In this document: piece after piece, positions 17,302-24,858 of the stretch | Layout: every line of letters begins with the position of its first letter | Position numbering within the stretch: the first letter of the stretch is position 1 | DNA from: Helicobacter_F equorum | GTDB lineage: Bacteria; Campylobacterota; Campylobacteria; Campylobacterales; Helicobacteraceae | Length of the DNA: 64,000 nt | Reading direction: 5' to 3' | Assembly (NCBI RefSeq): GCF_042649585.1 | Contig: NZ_JBHRZM010000006.1 | Coordinates: 1-64,000, forward strand | Notes under the pieces: generated by a model | Told to the model about the DNA's origin: nothing | Database searches by the model: none | What the model saw: only the letters and a program-made list of their open reading frames with translations | Program-made: the position numbers and the translations under genes

Positions 17302-18514
17302 CTCCACAAAACGCACTATCGCTAAGATTCTATCTTTGTATTTAGGCACAACGCTTGTGCTTTTGTGTGGGCTTTTTTATTTTTTTTACAAAAAAGAATC
17401 GCGCAATATTTATTATGAACAAGTCATTGCCTTACGGGAAATATCCCTAGAAATCCTTGAGATTCTCAAAAAATATCCTCCCGATGCTCTCAATGTAGCC
17501 ATTACAGAAATTAGAGAATCCAAACAAGATATTGCCTTTGGAATCTTTGATAAAAAGGGATATGTCATATTTTCTAATCTCGTGCGTGATCCCACACAAG
17601 AAGAGTTTTTAGAGGGATTTTATAAGGTGGGTAATAAGGTCATCATAGATCCAGAAGCCTTTGTGCATCGTCACCAAAAAACCCCACATGTTCGATTGAG
17701 GATTTTTTTGCAAGATGATAGCGTGGATTCACTGATTATCAAAAATAATATCAAGCTTGGCGTGTATTTTGTAGCAATCCTTGTGGCTATGGGTATTGTG
17801 GCGTATATTTTGGTGCGATTATTTCTAAAACCCATTAATGACCACATACAACGGCTTGATACTTTTATCAAAGACACAACGCACGAGATTAACACACCAA
17901 TTAGCATTATTCTCATGAGTATAGAAATGCTACATAATAAGCATTATAATCCCGATGATGCCAAAAAAATCACGCGTATAAAACTTGCCTCATTGCAATT
18001 AGAGCATATTTACCGCACCCTTGTGGCATATAATTTTCCACATAGTCTGCCACAACACACACAAAGACTACGCTTAGACCTTCTTTTGCAAGAACGAATA
18101 GAATTTTTTACGCCATTTTTTACACAAAAAAATCTCAAACTCAAAAGCGATATCACACCAGTATCTTTTCAAGCAAATCGCGAAAAAATCATCACACTTT
18201 TTGATAACCTTATAAGTAATGCTATTAAATACAACAAACATAATGGAGAGATTCACATCGCACTCCATAATCATCGCTTTGTGATTAAAGATAGTGGCAG
18301 TGGGATAGATTCCAAACATCAAGCAATGATTTTTGATCGCTTTGCACGATTTGATACGAGCGTTGGAGGATTTGGTATAGGATTAAGTCTTGTGCATGAA
18401 ATATGCAAAGAATATGCTATCCAGATTCATGTGGAGAGTATCACAGAGGGTGGCACACACATAGGAAGTGCATTTGTGCTGACTTGGCACACAAAGAACA
18501 CATATGAATCCTAA
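17291..18514 (+). CDS. Membrane sensor histidine kinase paired with the upstream regulator
   Basis: This 407-residue kinase has membrane helices at about 12-33 and 156-178 flanking a periplasmic sensor of about 120 residues. The H-box has His198 in FIKDTTHEINTPISI, the N box is DNLISNAIKYN, and the G boxes are IKDSGSGI and GGFGIGLSL. The short linker from TM2 to the H-box has little room for HAMP. The FIKDTTHEINTP wording is reminiscent of CrdS-type kinases. It overlaps the regulator upstream and mnmD downstream by 11 bases each. Confidence 0.92.
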   Translation: MSANSTKRTIAKILSLYLGTTLVLLCGLFYFFYKKESRNIYYEQVIALREISLEILEILKKYPPDALNVAITEIRESKQDIAFGIFDKKGYVIFSNLVRDPTQEEFLEGFYKVGNKVIIDPEAFVHRHQKTPHVRLRIFLQDDSVDSLIIKNNIKLGVYFVAILVAMGIVAYILVRLFLKPINDHIQRLDTFIKDTTHEINTPISIILMSIEMLHNKHYNPDDAKKITRIKLASLQLEHIYRTLVAYNFPHSLPQHTQRLRLDLLLQERIEFFTPFFTQKNLKLKSDITPVSFQANREKIITLFDNLISNAIKYNKHNGEIHIALHNHRFVIKDSGSGIDSKHQAMIFDRFARFDTSVGGFGIGLSLVHEICKEYAIQIHVESITEGGTHIGSAFVLTWHTKNTYES

Positions 18515-19247
18515 CTCCCAAACCCCCTCAAATTTTATGCTAAAATCAAGTGCTGATGGGAGTTTTAGCGCATATAATGAAGCATTTGATGAATGCTATC
18601 ATAGTCTTAAAGATGGTGCCCTGCAAGAAAGTCTATATAAACATGTCATACCAGCTTTTAGTGTGTGTAAGAGTCTACAAGAAATAACAATCTTAGATAT
18701 TTGCTTTGGGCTTGGCTACAATACCTTTACAAACCTCTATTATCGTCAGATACACGCTCTACCTACACGCTTAGTGATATACTCTCCAGAGATTGATCAT
18801 TCACTCATACAAAATCTCAAAAACTTCCCTTATCCAAAGGAATTTAATGTGCTACCTATCCAAGAAATCCTTACAGCACTGACAAATACAGGCACATACC
18901 AAGACACAAACACACATATAGAAGTGCATATTATCGACGCGTGTAAATACATACATACTATAGCAACACATAGTATCGATGTGGTTTATCAAGATGCCTT
19001 TAGCCCTAGCAAAAACCCTACACTTTGGAGCAAAGATTTTTTTGCGCAATTATATAGAATCTTGCGCCCAAATGGTATACTCACCACCTATTCCCAAAGC
19101 TCTAGCATACGAAAAAATGCCCTTGCATGTGGATTTTTGGTCTATGATTGCACACACAAAGAGAAACTAGTGCGTAGCGGAAGCGTGATGAGCAAGAGTG
19201 CATTAAACTTGCCTCACTATCACCTAAAGCCCTATAACAAAGTCTAG
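18504..19247 (+). CDS. mnmD: tRNA mnm5(s2)U34 methyltransferase, MnmD type
   Basis: This 247-residue protein matches the stand-alone MnmC methyltransferase domain (DUF752): the substrate-side SADGSFSAYNEAFDECYHSLKDGA, the SAM-binding LDICFGLGYNT and the catalytic-region VYQDAFSPSKNPTLWS. It would convert nm5(s2)U to mnm5(s2)U at the wobble base. The FAD oxidase half of MnmC is absent, as in many bacteria with MnmD. It begins inside the kinase gene. Confidence 0.85.
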   Translation: MNPNSQTPSNFMLKSSADGSFSAYNEAFDECYHSLKDGALQESLYKHVIPAFSVCKSLQEITILDICFGLGYNTFTNLYYRQIHALPTRLVIYSPEIDHSLIQNLKNFPYPKEFNVLPIQEILTALTNTGTYQDTNTHIEVHIIDACKYIHTIATHSIDVVYQDAFSPSKNPTLWSKDFFAQLYRILRPNGILTTYSQSSSIRKNALACGFLVYDCTHKEKLVRSGSVMSKSALNLPHYHLKPYNKV

Positions 19248-19285
19248 CATTCAAAGTAATAAGCACAAACACATATTTTATTTGC

Positions 19286-19291
19286 TACAAT
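19286..19291 (+). promoter_or_regulatory. Candidate extended -10 box for corA
   Basis: TTGCTACAATACC gives TACAAT, 40 bases before the corA ATG, in the gap after mnmD. Confidence 0.4.
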
Positions 19292-19330
19292 ACCAAGGAT
19301 GACATATCGTGATGTATGCAAGGAGGTAGC

Positions 19331-20275
19331 ATGAATGTATTTTTGAAACGAAATGGGCTTGTTGTGCGCCAAGAACTTGATACAACCAAACATATTTCCG
19401 AACAGATTCTATGGATTGACTTATTCAAGCCTACAAGCGTTGAAGTGGATTATATTGCCAACACGTATCATCTTGACATTCCAACCAAAGAAGAACGCGA
19501 GGAGATCGAGCAATCTGCACGATATTGGGAAGACAGCGAATCTATTACGATTAATACCTACTTTTTGGTGCGCACCCAACAAAATCTCGTCAATGAAACC
19601 ATTACCTTTATTTTGCACAAAAATATTCTTTTTACGATTCGATATAGCGAACTTAAAGTCTTTGAGGAGATTCAACAAATTGTGTTTGCTAGTCCCAAAA
19701 TTTTTGAAGATGGGTTTGATTTGGTGAGCAAGATGTTTGAAGCGCGTGTGGAAAAAGACGCGGACTTATTAGAATCTGTAGCCAAAGAAACAAGAATCTT
19801 GCGTAAAAATGTCTTTAATGAAGAACTTATAGATTATAAGCAGATGCTAGAAGCCCTCTCTAATCTCCAAGAACTCAATATGAGTGTGCGAGATTCACTC
19901 TTTGATAAACGCCGCGCAATTACTGCAATGCTTAGGAGCAACAAACCAGATTCAGAAATCAAGCAAAACCTAACCATTGTGCTAAAAGACCTCAATTCAC
20001 TTGTGGAATTTAATACCGTCAATATGCACGCGCTTGATAATATCCAAACCATTCTTACTAACCAAATTAATATTGAGCAAAACAAAACTATCAAACTCTT
20101 TACCGTGGTAACCGTGGCTATGATGCCTCCCACACTCATTGGCACAATTTATGGTATGAACTTCGATTATATGCCAGAGATACACTTAGAATATGCATAT
20201 CCTGTGGTGCTTGTCATTATGATTCTCTCAACAATCTTTCCTATCGTATATTTTAAGAAAAAAGGGTGGTTATAA
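19331..20275 (+). CDS. corA: Magnesium/cobalt transporter CorA
   Basis: This protein of about 314 residues has a long cytoplasmic domain and two C-terminal membrane helices with the diagnostic pore motif YGMNFDYMPE between them. It conducts Mg2+ inward across the inner membrane. The start at 19331 is preferred over 19316 because AGGAGG sits 4 bases before it. The stop abuts the ATG of the next gene. Confidence 0.93.
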   Translation: MNVFLKRNGLVVRQELDTTKHISEQILWIDLFKPTSVEVDYIANTYHLDIPTKEEREEIEQSARYWEDSESITINTYFLVRTQQNLVNETITFILHKNILFTIRYSELKVFEEIQQIVFASPKIFEDGFDLVSKMFEARVEKDADLLESVAKETRILRKNVFNEELIDYKQMLEALSNLQELNMSVRDSLFDKRRAITAMLRSNKPDSEIKQNLTIVLKDLNSLVEFNTVNMHALDNIQTILTNQINIEQNKTIKLFTVVTVAMMPPTLIGTIYGMNFDYMPEIHLEYAYPVVLVIMILSTIFPIVYFKKKGWL

Positions 20276-21055
20276 ATGGAGGTTTTTGCTTGGATTTTTG
20301 ATCCTAGCGCGTGGATGGCATTGCTTACGTTAAGTATTATGGAGATTGTTTTAGGCATTGATAATATCATTTTTATTGCGGTGCTTGTTTCAAAACTTCC
20401 AAAACATTTGCGACAAAAAGCGCGTATCTTGGGCTTGGCTCTTGCGATGATTACGCGCATAGCATTACTTAGCCTTATTTTTGTCCTCTCTAAACTCACT
20501 ACGCCACTTTTTAACATCGGAGAGTTTGCTATCTCGGGGCGTGATTTGGTGCTATTTTTGGGTGGGCTTTTCCTCATCTACAAAGCCACTATCGAGATTC
20601 ATCAAATGGCACAAGGCGATAAACAAACTCAGAATATCACATACACAAACGCCTTTAGTTTAGTGCTTATACAAATCGCCTTGCTTGATATTGTATTTTC
20701 CCTAGATTCTGTGATTACGGCAGTGGGTATGGCAGAAAACCTTGCGGTAATGGTGCTTGCGATTATTATAGCTGTGGGCGTGATGATGCTAGCCTCCAAA
20801 AGTATTTCGGAGTTTGTAGAACAAAATCCCACTATAAAAATTCTTGCTCTAGCATTTTTAATTCTCATTGGTGTGGCACTTGTGGCTGATGGATTGCATT
20901 TTCATATACCAAAGGGGTATTTGTATTTTGCTATTGCCTTTTCTCTTGGTGTAGAATGTATAAACCTTTGGCTTAGCAAAAAACATAATAAAAAGTCCTT
21001 GCGCACGAATGATACAACCTCTATACATACCACAATGCGAGATTCACACAAATGA
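20276..21055 (+). CDS. TerC family integral membrane protein
   Basis: This 259-residue protein has about seven membrane helices and the TerC/Alx signatures LTLSIMEIVLGIDNIIFIAVL and QIALLDIVFSLDSVITAVGM, whose acidic residues in the membrane are thought to bind metal. The family is linked to Mn2+/Ca2+ handling and tellurite response. It starts on the base after the corA stop, so co-regulation with a divalent cation channel is likely. Confidence 0.88.
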   Translation: MEVFAWIFDPSAWMALLTLSIMEIVLGIDNIIFIAVLVSKLPKHLRQKARILGLALAMITRIALLSLIFVLSKLTTPLFNIGEFAISGRDLVLFLGGLFLIYKATIEIHQMAQGDKQTQNITYTNAFSLVLIQIALLDIVFSLDSVITAVGMAENLAVMVLAIIIAVGVMMLASKSISEFVEQNPTIKILALAFLILIGVALVADGLHFHIPKGYLYFAIAFSLGVECINLWLSKKHNKKSLRTNDTTSIHTTMRDSHK

Positions 21056-21267
21056 GGCTTTGGTTTTTTTATTTTGGTTTGGCAGCGTGTGTGTTAGGAT
21101 ATATATTTATCGGACTCGGTGTCGTGCTTTTCCCTATAAGTATTTTTTGCCTTATGTATGCAGGTATATATAATACAGGCTTTTGGATTATGCTAGTAGG
21201 CAACATTCTTGGCTTTAGTATGAGCTTGTTTCTTGTTGTCAAAAAAATTGCAACAATGCTTGTGTGA
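21052..21267 (+). CDS. Small two-helix membrane protein, unknown
   Basis: This 71-residue hydrophobic protein has two to three membrane helices (FYFGLAACVLGYIFIGLGVV and GFWIMLVGNILGFSMSLFLVV). Its ATG overlaps the terC stop (ATGA), which supports it being a real gene of the corA-terC unit. No family is recognised. Confidence 0.62.
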   Translation: MRLWFFYFGLAACVLGYIFIGLGVVLFPISIFCLMYAGIYNTGFWIMLVGNILGFSMSLFLVVKKIATMLV

Positions 21268-21270
21268 ATC

Positions 21271-21972
21271 CTATCGCAACAAACGCCCAAAAGGTAGTGC
21301 TTGTAGTATAAGTTTTTGATTAATGATATCAAAGTGGGTGCGTAAATATCGCTCTTGCTTTGTCATAGGATAGGCTATATTCCATTCTTGCATTTGTGTC
21401 AAAGTCTTAGAATCTAGGGGAATGTTATACATTTTTACCATATATAAATAACTACGCGCTATGTAGCCTTTAGAGTACATCGCCGGATAAAATCTTTGTG
21501 CTTTTGTATCCACATACACTTGACATGATCCATATTGCGTAAAACGCAAGGATTTTGGTGCGTTGGCATATGTGTAATTGCCCCTATCACGATTAATTTT
21601 TGCCAATGTTGGGACAATATTTTGCACATCAGATTCCATTTTTTGAAAAAATGGATCTTTGCGACAATTCTTACGACCACCATATGTCCAACACGCAAGG
21701 TGTTTGCCAAAGGTATGAGCAGGCATAATATGCTCCCATTCTATTGCCTTGGCGTCTTTGATGTCAGAGGGTTTTGGTTGTAAGTGTGGTTTTCCATTCT
21801 TTAACCGCACACTAAAAGGGGTATGACAATAAAAATCTTTTTGAAATGAAGAATCTAAGAAAAAATAGAGGTATTTTAATTCTCTTTTGGCGTCAGAAAA
21901 TGTAGGTTTAGCGACTAAAGGCGATGCCCAAAGGGCAATCACCGCTAGGGTATGGGCTATGCAATGCCACAT
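21271..21972 (-). CDS. Endonuclease I family secreted nuclease
   Basis: This 233-residue protein has an N-terminal signal peptide (IAHTLAVIALWASPLVA). The EndA/Dns core is visible: EWEHIMPAHTFG (metal-binding His/Glu), CWTYGGRKNCRKDPFFQKMESDVQNIVP and NRDRGNYTY. It is probably a periplasmic or secreted nuclease cutting double-stranded DNA, with four cysteines likely in disulphides. It follows sodB by only 2 bases. Confidence 0.88.
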   Translation of the reverse strand: MWHCIAHTLAVIALWASPLVAKPTFSDAKRELKYLYFFLDSSFQKDFYCHTPFSVRLKNGKPHLQPKPSDIKDAKAIEWEHIMPAHTFGKHLACWTYGGRKNCRKDPFFQKMESDVQNIVPTLAKINRDRGNYTYANAPKSLRFTQYGSCQVYVDTKAQRFYPAMYSKGYIARSYLYMVKMYNIPLDSKTLTQMQEWNIAYPMTKQERYLRTHFDIINQKLILQALPFGRLLR

Positions 21973-21974
21973 AC

Positions 21975-22613
21975 TTATTTTACAGGGTGTAACTCATTTG
22001 CATAAAATGACACAGAGCTTATGCCCTCTTTAGTTGCCCACTCATATGCTTTGGATACAAATTCCCAATTAATGTGATTCCAAAATTTTTCTAAATATGC
22101 AGGGCGTGCATTTCTATGATCAATGTAGTAAGCGTGTTCCCACACATCAACTACAAGTAGAGGGATTTTAGATTCTGTGATTGGAGTTTGAGCGTTGCTT
22201 GTTTGCACGATCTCAAGTTTTTTGTTTGCTGTGTTATACACAAGCCAATTCCAACCAGAACCAAAAAGCGTCGTGCTAGAAGCGATAAATTTTTCTTTGA
22301 ATCCATCAAGTGATCCAAACTCTGCATCAATAGCTGCTTTTAATTCAGCGCTTGCATTGCTACCTTTTGGTGCTATACAATCCCAATAAAAATCGTGATT
22401 ATATACTTGTGCTGCGTTGTTAAATACACCACCATTTGAACCTAAAATAATATCTACCAAACCTTTAGAGGCAAACTCTGTGTTAGCGATAAGATTATTA
22501 AGGTTATTTACATAAGTTTGATGATGTTTGCCATAATGATAGCTAAACGCCTCTGGACTCAAAAAATCTCCGAAATCTTTGTCGCTGTAAGGTAATGTGC
22601 GTAAAGTAAACAT
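21975..22613 (-). CDS. sodB: Iron superoxide dismutase
   Basis: This 212-residue enzyme has Fe/Mn-SOD metal ligands visible: His26 (YHYGKHHQTYV), His73 (VYNHDFYW), and the Asp/His of VVDVWEHAYYIDH. The Gln in FNNAAQVYNH and the SodB-like spacing favour iron. It converts superoxide to peroxide and oxygen. SD AAGGAG and a TATAAT at 22664-22669 serve it. No clear Fur box was seen. Confidence 0.95.
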   Translation of the reverse strand: MFTLRTLPYSDKDFGDFLSPEAFSYHYGKHHQTYVNNLNNLIANTEFASKGLVDIILGSNGGVFNNAAQVYNHDFYWDCIAPKGSNASAELKAAIDAEFGSLDGFKEKFIASSTTLFGSGWNWLVYNTANKKLEIVQTSNAQTPITESKIPLLVVDVWEHAYYIDHRNARPAYLEKFWNHINWEFVSKAYEWATKEGISSVSFYANELHPVK

Positions 22614-22663
22614 ATTTTTCTCCTTGCTTATAATTGCTGCTTAAAAAGCTCGGGCATTCTAAC

Positions 22664-22669
22664 ATTATA
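22664..22669 (-). promoter_or_regulatory. -10 box of sodB
   Basis: The minus strand reads TTTATAATGTTAG, a perfect TATAAT 51 bases before the ATG. Downstream in the leader GCTTAAAAAGC could form a small hairpin. Confidence 0.55.
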
Positions 22670-22746
22670 AAGGTTACATTTCCTTTAATGTAAGTGCTAC
22701 AATCTATGCTAAAATTTCGTATGCAATTTTATAGGGAGTTTATCAA

Positions 22747-23499
22747 ATGGTGGTGTTTATTACAGGGGCTTCAGTAGGGTTTGGGGAAGCAAGTGCGAAA
22801 ACATTTGTCCAAAATGGGCATAAAGTCATCTTACTAGCACGCAGAATAAAAAAACTCAAAGCTTTGCAAGAGACATTAGGTGGTCAGAAAAGTGCGCAAA
22901 TTATCGCGTGTGATGTGCGTGATATTGCACACATAGAATCTGCCTTACGCAATCTCCCAAAGGATTTTCAAGATATTGATGTGCTTGTCAATAATGCCGG
23001 ACTTGCGCTAGGACTACAAAGTGCAGATAAAGCAAATATCGCGGATTGGGAAGAGATGATTGCAACAAATGTCCTTGCTCTTGTGCGATTAACGCGTTTA
23101 GTATTGCCCCAAATGGTAGCGCGCAAAAAAGGGCATATCATCAACATAGGCTCTATTGCGGGGCAATACCCATATCCCGGAGGCAATGTCTATGGTGCTA
23201 CCAAAGCCTTTGTGCGACAATTTTCTCTTAATTTACGCGCGGATTTGTATGACAAACATATCCGTGTGAGTAATATCGAGCCGGGCTTATCGGGTGGGAG
23301 TGAATTTTCGCTCGTGCGTTTTAAGGGCGATGAGAATCTTGCAAATGCTGTGTATGCAGGCACTAAGCCACTTTTGCCAGAAGATATTGCTGAAGCGATA
23401 TTTTGGGTAGCGACATTACCTAGTCACGTCAATGTCAATACAATTGAGATTATGCCTACCACTCAAGCTCCAGCAGCACTCAACGTTTATAAGGAGTAA
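22747..23499 (+). CDS. Short-chain dehydrogenase/reductase (YdfG-like)
   Basis: This 250-residue SDR has the cofactor motif TGASVGFG followed by ARRIKK (basic residues, so NADPH is likely), NNAGLALG, the catalytic Ser of IGSIAGQYPYPGG, and Tyr-x3-Lys in VYGATKAF. The C-terminal part resembles serine/3-hydroxy acid dehydrogenases of the YdfG group. The substrate is unknown. It lies 3 bases before queF, so probably in one transcript. Confidence 0.88.
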   Translation: MVVFITGASVGFGEASAKTFVQNGHKVILLARRIKKLKALQETLGGQKSAQIIACDVRDIAHIESALRNLPKDFQDIDVLVNNAGLALGLQSADKANIADWEEMIATNVLALVRLTRLVLPQMVARKKGHIINIGSIAGQYPYPGGNVYGATKAFVRQFSLNLRADLYDKHIRVSNIEPGLSGGSEFSLVRFKGDENLANAVYAGTKPLLPEDIAEAIFWVATLPSHVNVNTIEIMPTTQAPAALNVYKE

Positions 23500-23502
23500 G
23501 TT

Positions 23503-23973
23503 ATGCAATCACTCAAATCTTTGGGTGCACACACCACATATCCCACTCATTATGACCCATCGCTTTTGGAAACTTTTGAAAATAAACACCCTGATGTAGA
23601 GTATTTCGTGAAATTTAACTGCCCAGAATTTACCTCGTTGTGTCCTATCACAGGACAACCGGATTTTGCAACGATTTATATAGGCTATATCCCCCAATCC
23701 AAAATGGTAGAATCCAAATCTCTTAAGTTGTATTTATTTTCGTTTCGTAATCATGGAGGGTTTCACGAGGATTGCATTAATGTAATAGCCAAGGATCTCA
23801 TCGCTCTTATGGATCCAAGGTATCTCGAAGTGTGGGGTAAATTTACGCCACGCGGTGGCATCAGTATCGATCCCTATGTCAACTATGGCAAAATTGGGAC
23901 CAAATATGAGCAAATGGCACAACACCGCTTACTAAACCACGATCTCTATCCTGAAAAGATAGATAATTGCTAA
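23503..23973 (+). CDS. queF: NADPH-dependent preQ0 reductase QueF
   Basis: This 156-residue type I QueF has nucleophile Cys47 and Asp54 in SLCPITGQPDF, seven residues apart as in the family. The QueF motif ESKSLKLYLFSFRNHG (NADPH site) and FHEDC follow. It reduces 7-cyano-7-deazaguanine to 7-aminomethyl-7-deazaguanine for queuosine in tRNA. The SD AAGGAG is in the end of the SDR gene. Confidence 0.95.
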   Translation: MQSLKSLGAHTTYPTHYDPSLLETFENKHPDVEYFVKFNCPEFTSLCPITGQPDFATIYIGYIPQSKMVESKSLKLYLFSFRNHGGFHEDCINVIAKDLIALMDPRYLEVWGKFTPRGGISIDPYVNYGKIGTKYEQMAQHRLLNHDLYPEKIDNC

Positions 23974-23975
23974 CA

Positions 23976-24356
23976 TTAATGTGGCATTTCATAAATCATC
24001 ATTTGGAATCTTTGTGCGATACCCATAGCTCTTGCTAAAATATCTTGCGCAATCGCAGGTTCATAGACTTTGTGCAGTGAATCTTCAAATAGCTTCAACC
24101 AATCATTAAAAAATTCTCGTGGAAATGGTGGCAACTCAAGGTGCTTTTTGAGTGGTTGCCCATCAAACACCATCTCGCCTAACAACATTTGTCGCCAAAA
24201 TCTTCCGATATGTTCTTTGTGTGCTTCCCAACGCTCATCAGATTCTGTAATTTTGGCATTAAAAATAGGTCCTAAATTTTCGTGATAACGCACTTTGGCA
24301 TAAAAAATATCCATAAGCTTTGCGATGGATTCGTGTGTGATTTGCGTGTGTAACAT
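23976..24356 (-). CDS. Group III truncated haemoglobin
   Basis: From the ATG at 24356 (AAGGAG six bases before it) this is a 126-residue globin. A longer frame from 24395 lacks an SD. Features of group III trHb are FYAKVRYHENLGPIF, ERWEAHKEHIGRFWRQMLLG, and an F-helix His in LPPFPREFFNDWLKLFE. The Campylobacter homologue (Ctb) is induced by nitrosative stress and binds oxygen and NO. A palindrome-like TTAACAAACTAATTAA lies upstream at 24399-24414. Confidence 0.88.
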   Translation of the reverse strand: MLHTQITHESIAKLMDIFYAKVRYHENLGPIFNAKITESDERWEAHKEHIGRFWRQMLLGEMVFDGQPLKKHLELPPFPREFFNDWLKLFEDSLHKVYEPAIAQDILARAMGIAQRFQMMIYEMPH

Positions 24357-24381
24357 ACAAACTCCTTGTATTTTTGATGAA

Positions 24382-24387
24382 ACTATA
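24382..24387 (-). promoter_or_regulatory. Candidate -10 box for the truncated haemoglobin
   Basis: The minus strand reads CTTTATAGTTTC with TATAGT, 26 bases before the ATG. An imperfect inverted repeat at 24399-24414 overlaps the expected -35 region. Confidence 0.4.
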
Positions 24388-24514
24388 AAGAGCAAGTATT
24401 AACAAACTAATTAAAAAGTTTCAAAAAAAATTACCAAAATTTAAAATTTGTTTCTCTATGTTGTGTAAAATCGACCTCGCAAACTTAAAAATATGGGGAT
24501 AAATTAAGTTTGTG

Positions 24515-24520
24515 TATGAT
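24515..24520 (+). promoter_or_regulatory. Extended -10 promoter of the candidate small RNA
   Basis: TGTGTATGATTAG has an extended -10 (TG-N-TATGAT). The expected start of transcription is about 24526, a few bases before the first hairpin of the candidate RNA and without an ORF behind it. Confidence 0.5.
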
Positions 24521-24525
24521 TAGTG

Positions 24526-24630
24526 TTTCCCCGAGATTCCCTCCAATCTCATAACGCTAATGTTTGTAACATTAAGCACCGCTCAATTCCAATGACCCCT
24601 CCTCCGTTGGGCGGTGCGCCCTTTCTCAAT
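24526..24630 (+). ncRNA. Candidate small RNA with C/U-rich hairpin loops
   Basis: Three perfect or near-perfect hairpins follow the promoter. SL1 (24533-24550) is GAGATT, loop CCCTCC, AATCTC. SL2 (24558-24574) is TAATGTT, loop TGT, AACATTA. SL3 has a 7-bp base GCACCGC (24576-24582) with GCGGTGC (24611-24617), a 6-base bulge, an inner CCAAT/GTTGG stem, and a 12-base loop (24594-24605) containing CCCCTCCTCC. GCCCTTTCTC follows as a weak U-tail. The C/U-rich loops complement Shine-Dalgarno sequences and G runs. H. pylori RepG is known to use a C/U-rich loop to bind a poly-G leader; whether this is its homologue is not shown. The opposite strand would place GGAGGG and GGAGGAGG in loops. Confidence 0.5.
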
Positions 24631-24854
24631 ATTCCCTATACTCATTATCATTCTATCTTTGGAATCTATAGGCTAGATTGTCAATCGTGGATTGCGCTTT
24701 TTGGCGATAGAATCTATAGTCAGAGAATCTGTGCCAAGAAAATCTGTGGGGATAAGTCTAGCGTTGTTTGTAGGGGTTTGGTGGTGGCGATGAGTGCAAA
24801 TCTCATTTGTTAAAATTCTACTTTGTGATAGCGTGGCTTTTGCCTAGCCAAAGG
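24631..24854. other. Gene-free interval with short direct repeats
   Basis: No convincing coding frame on either strand. It holds a direct repeat GAATCTATAG (24662-24671 and 24710-24719), a small hairpin CAATC-GTG-GATTG (24681-24693) and several AGAATCT words. It may be the 3' part of a longer transcript from 24526 or decayed sequence. Confidence 0.5.
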
Positions 24855-24858
24855 CTAG
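24844..24858 (-). terminator. Hairpin at the end of the pentapeptide membrane gene
   Basis: CTAGCC, loop of 3, GGCTAG is a perfect 6-bp stem overlapping the stop codon. On the minus strand it is followed by GCAAAAGCC, not a T-run, so termination is uncertain. Confidence 0.35.

Noticed and set aside
24526..24760. 6S RNA
   Set aside because: The 5' end TTTCCCCGAGAT resembles the 6S closing stem and a GGGG partner exists near 24748-24751, but no long rod with a central bubble can be drawn, and local CCUCC hairpins use the same bases.
24523..24813. 96-codon open frame on the plus strand
   Set aside because: It starts at a GTG without SD inside the hairpin region, and composition is unlike a protein (scattered Cys/Ser/Arg, no family).
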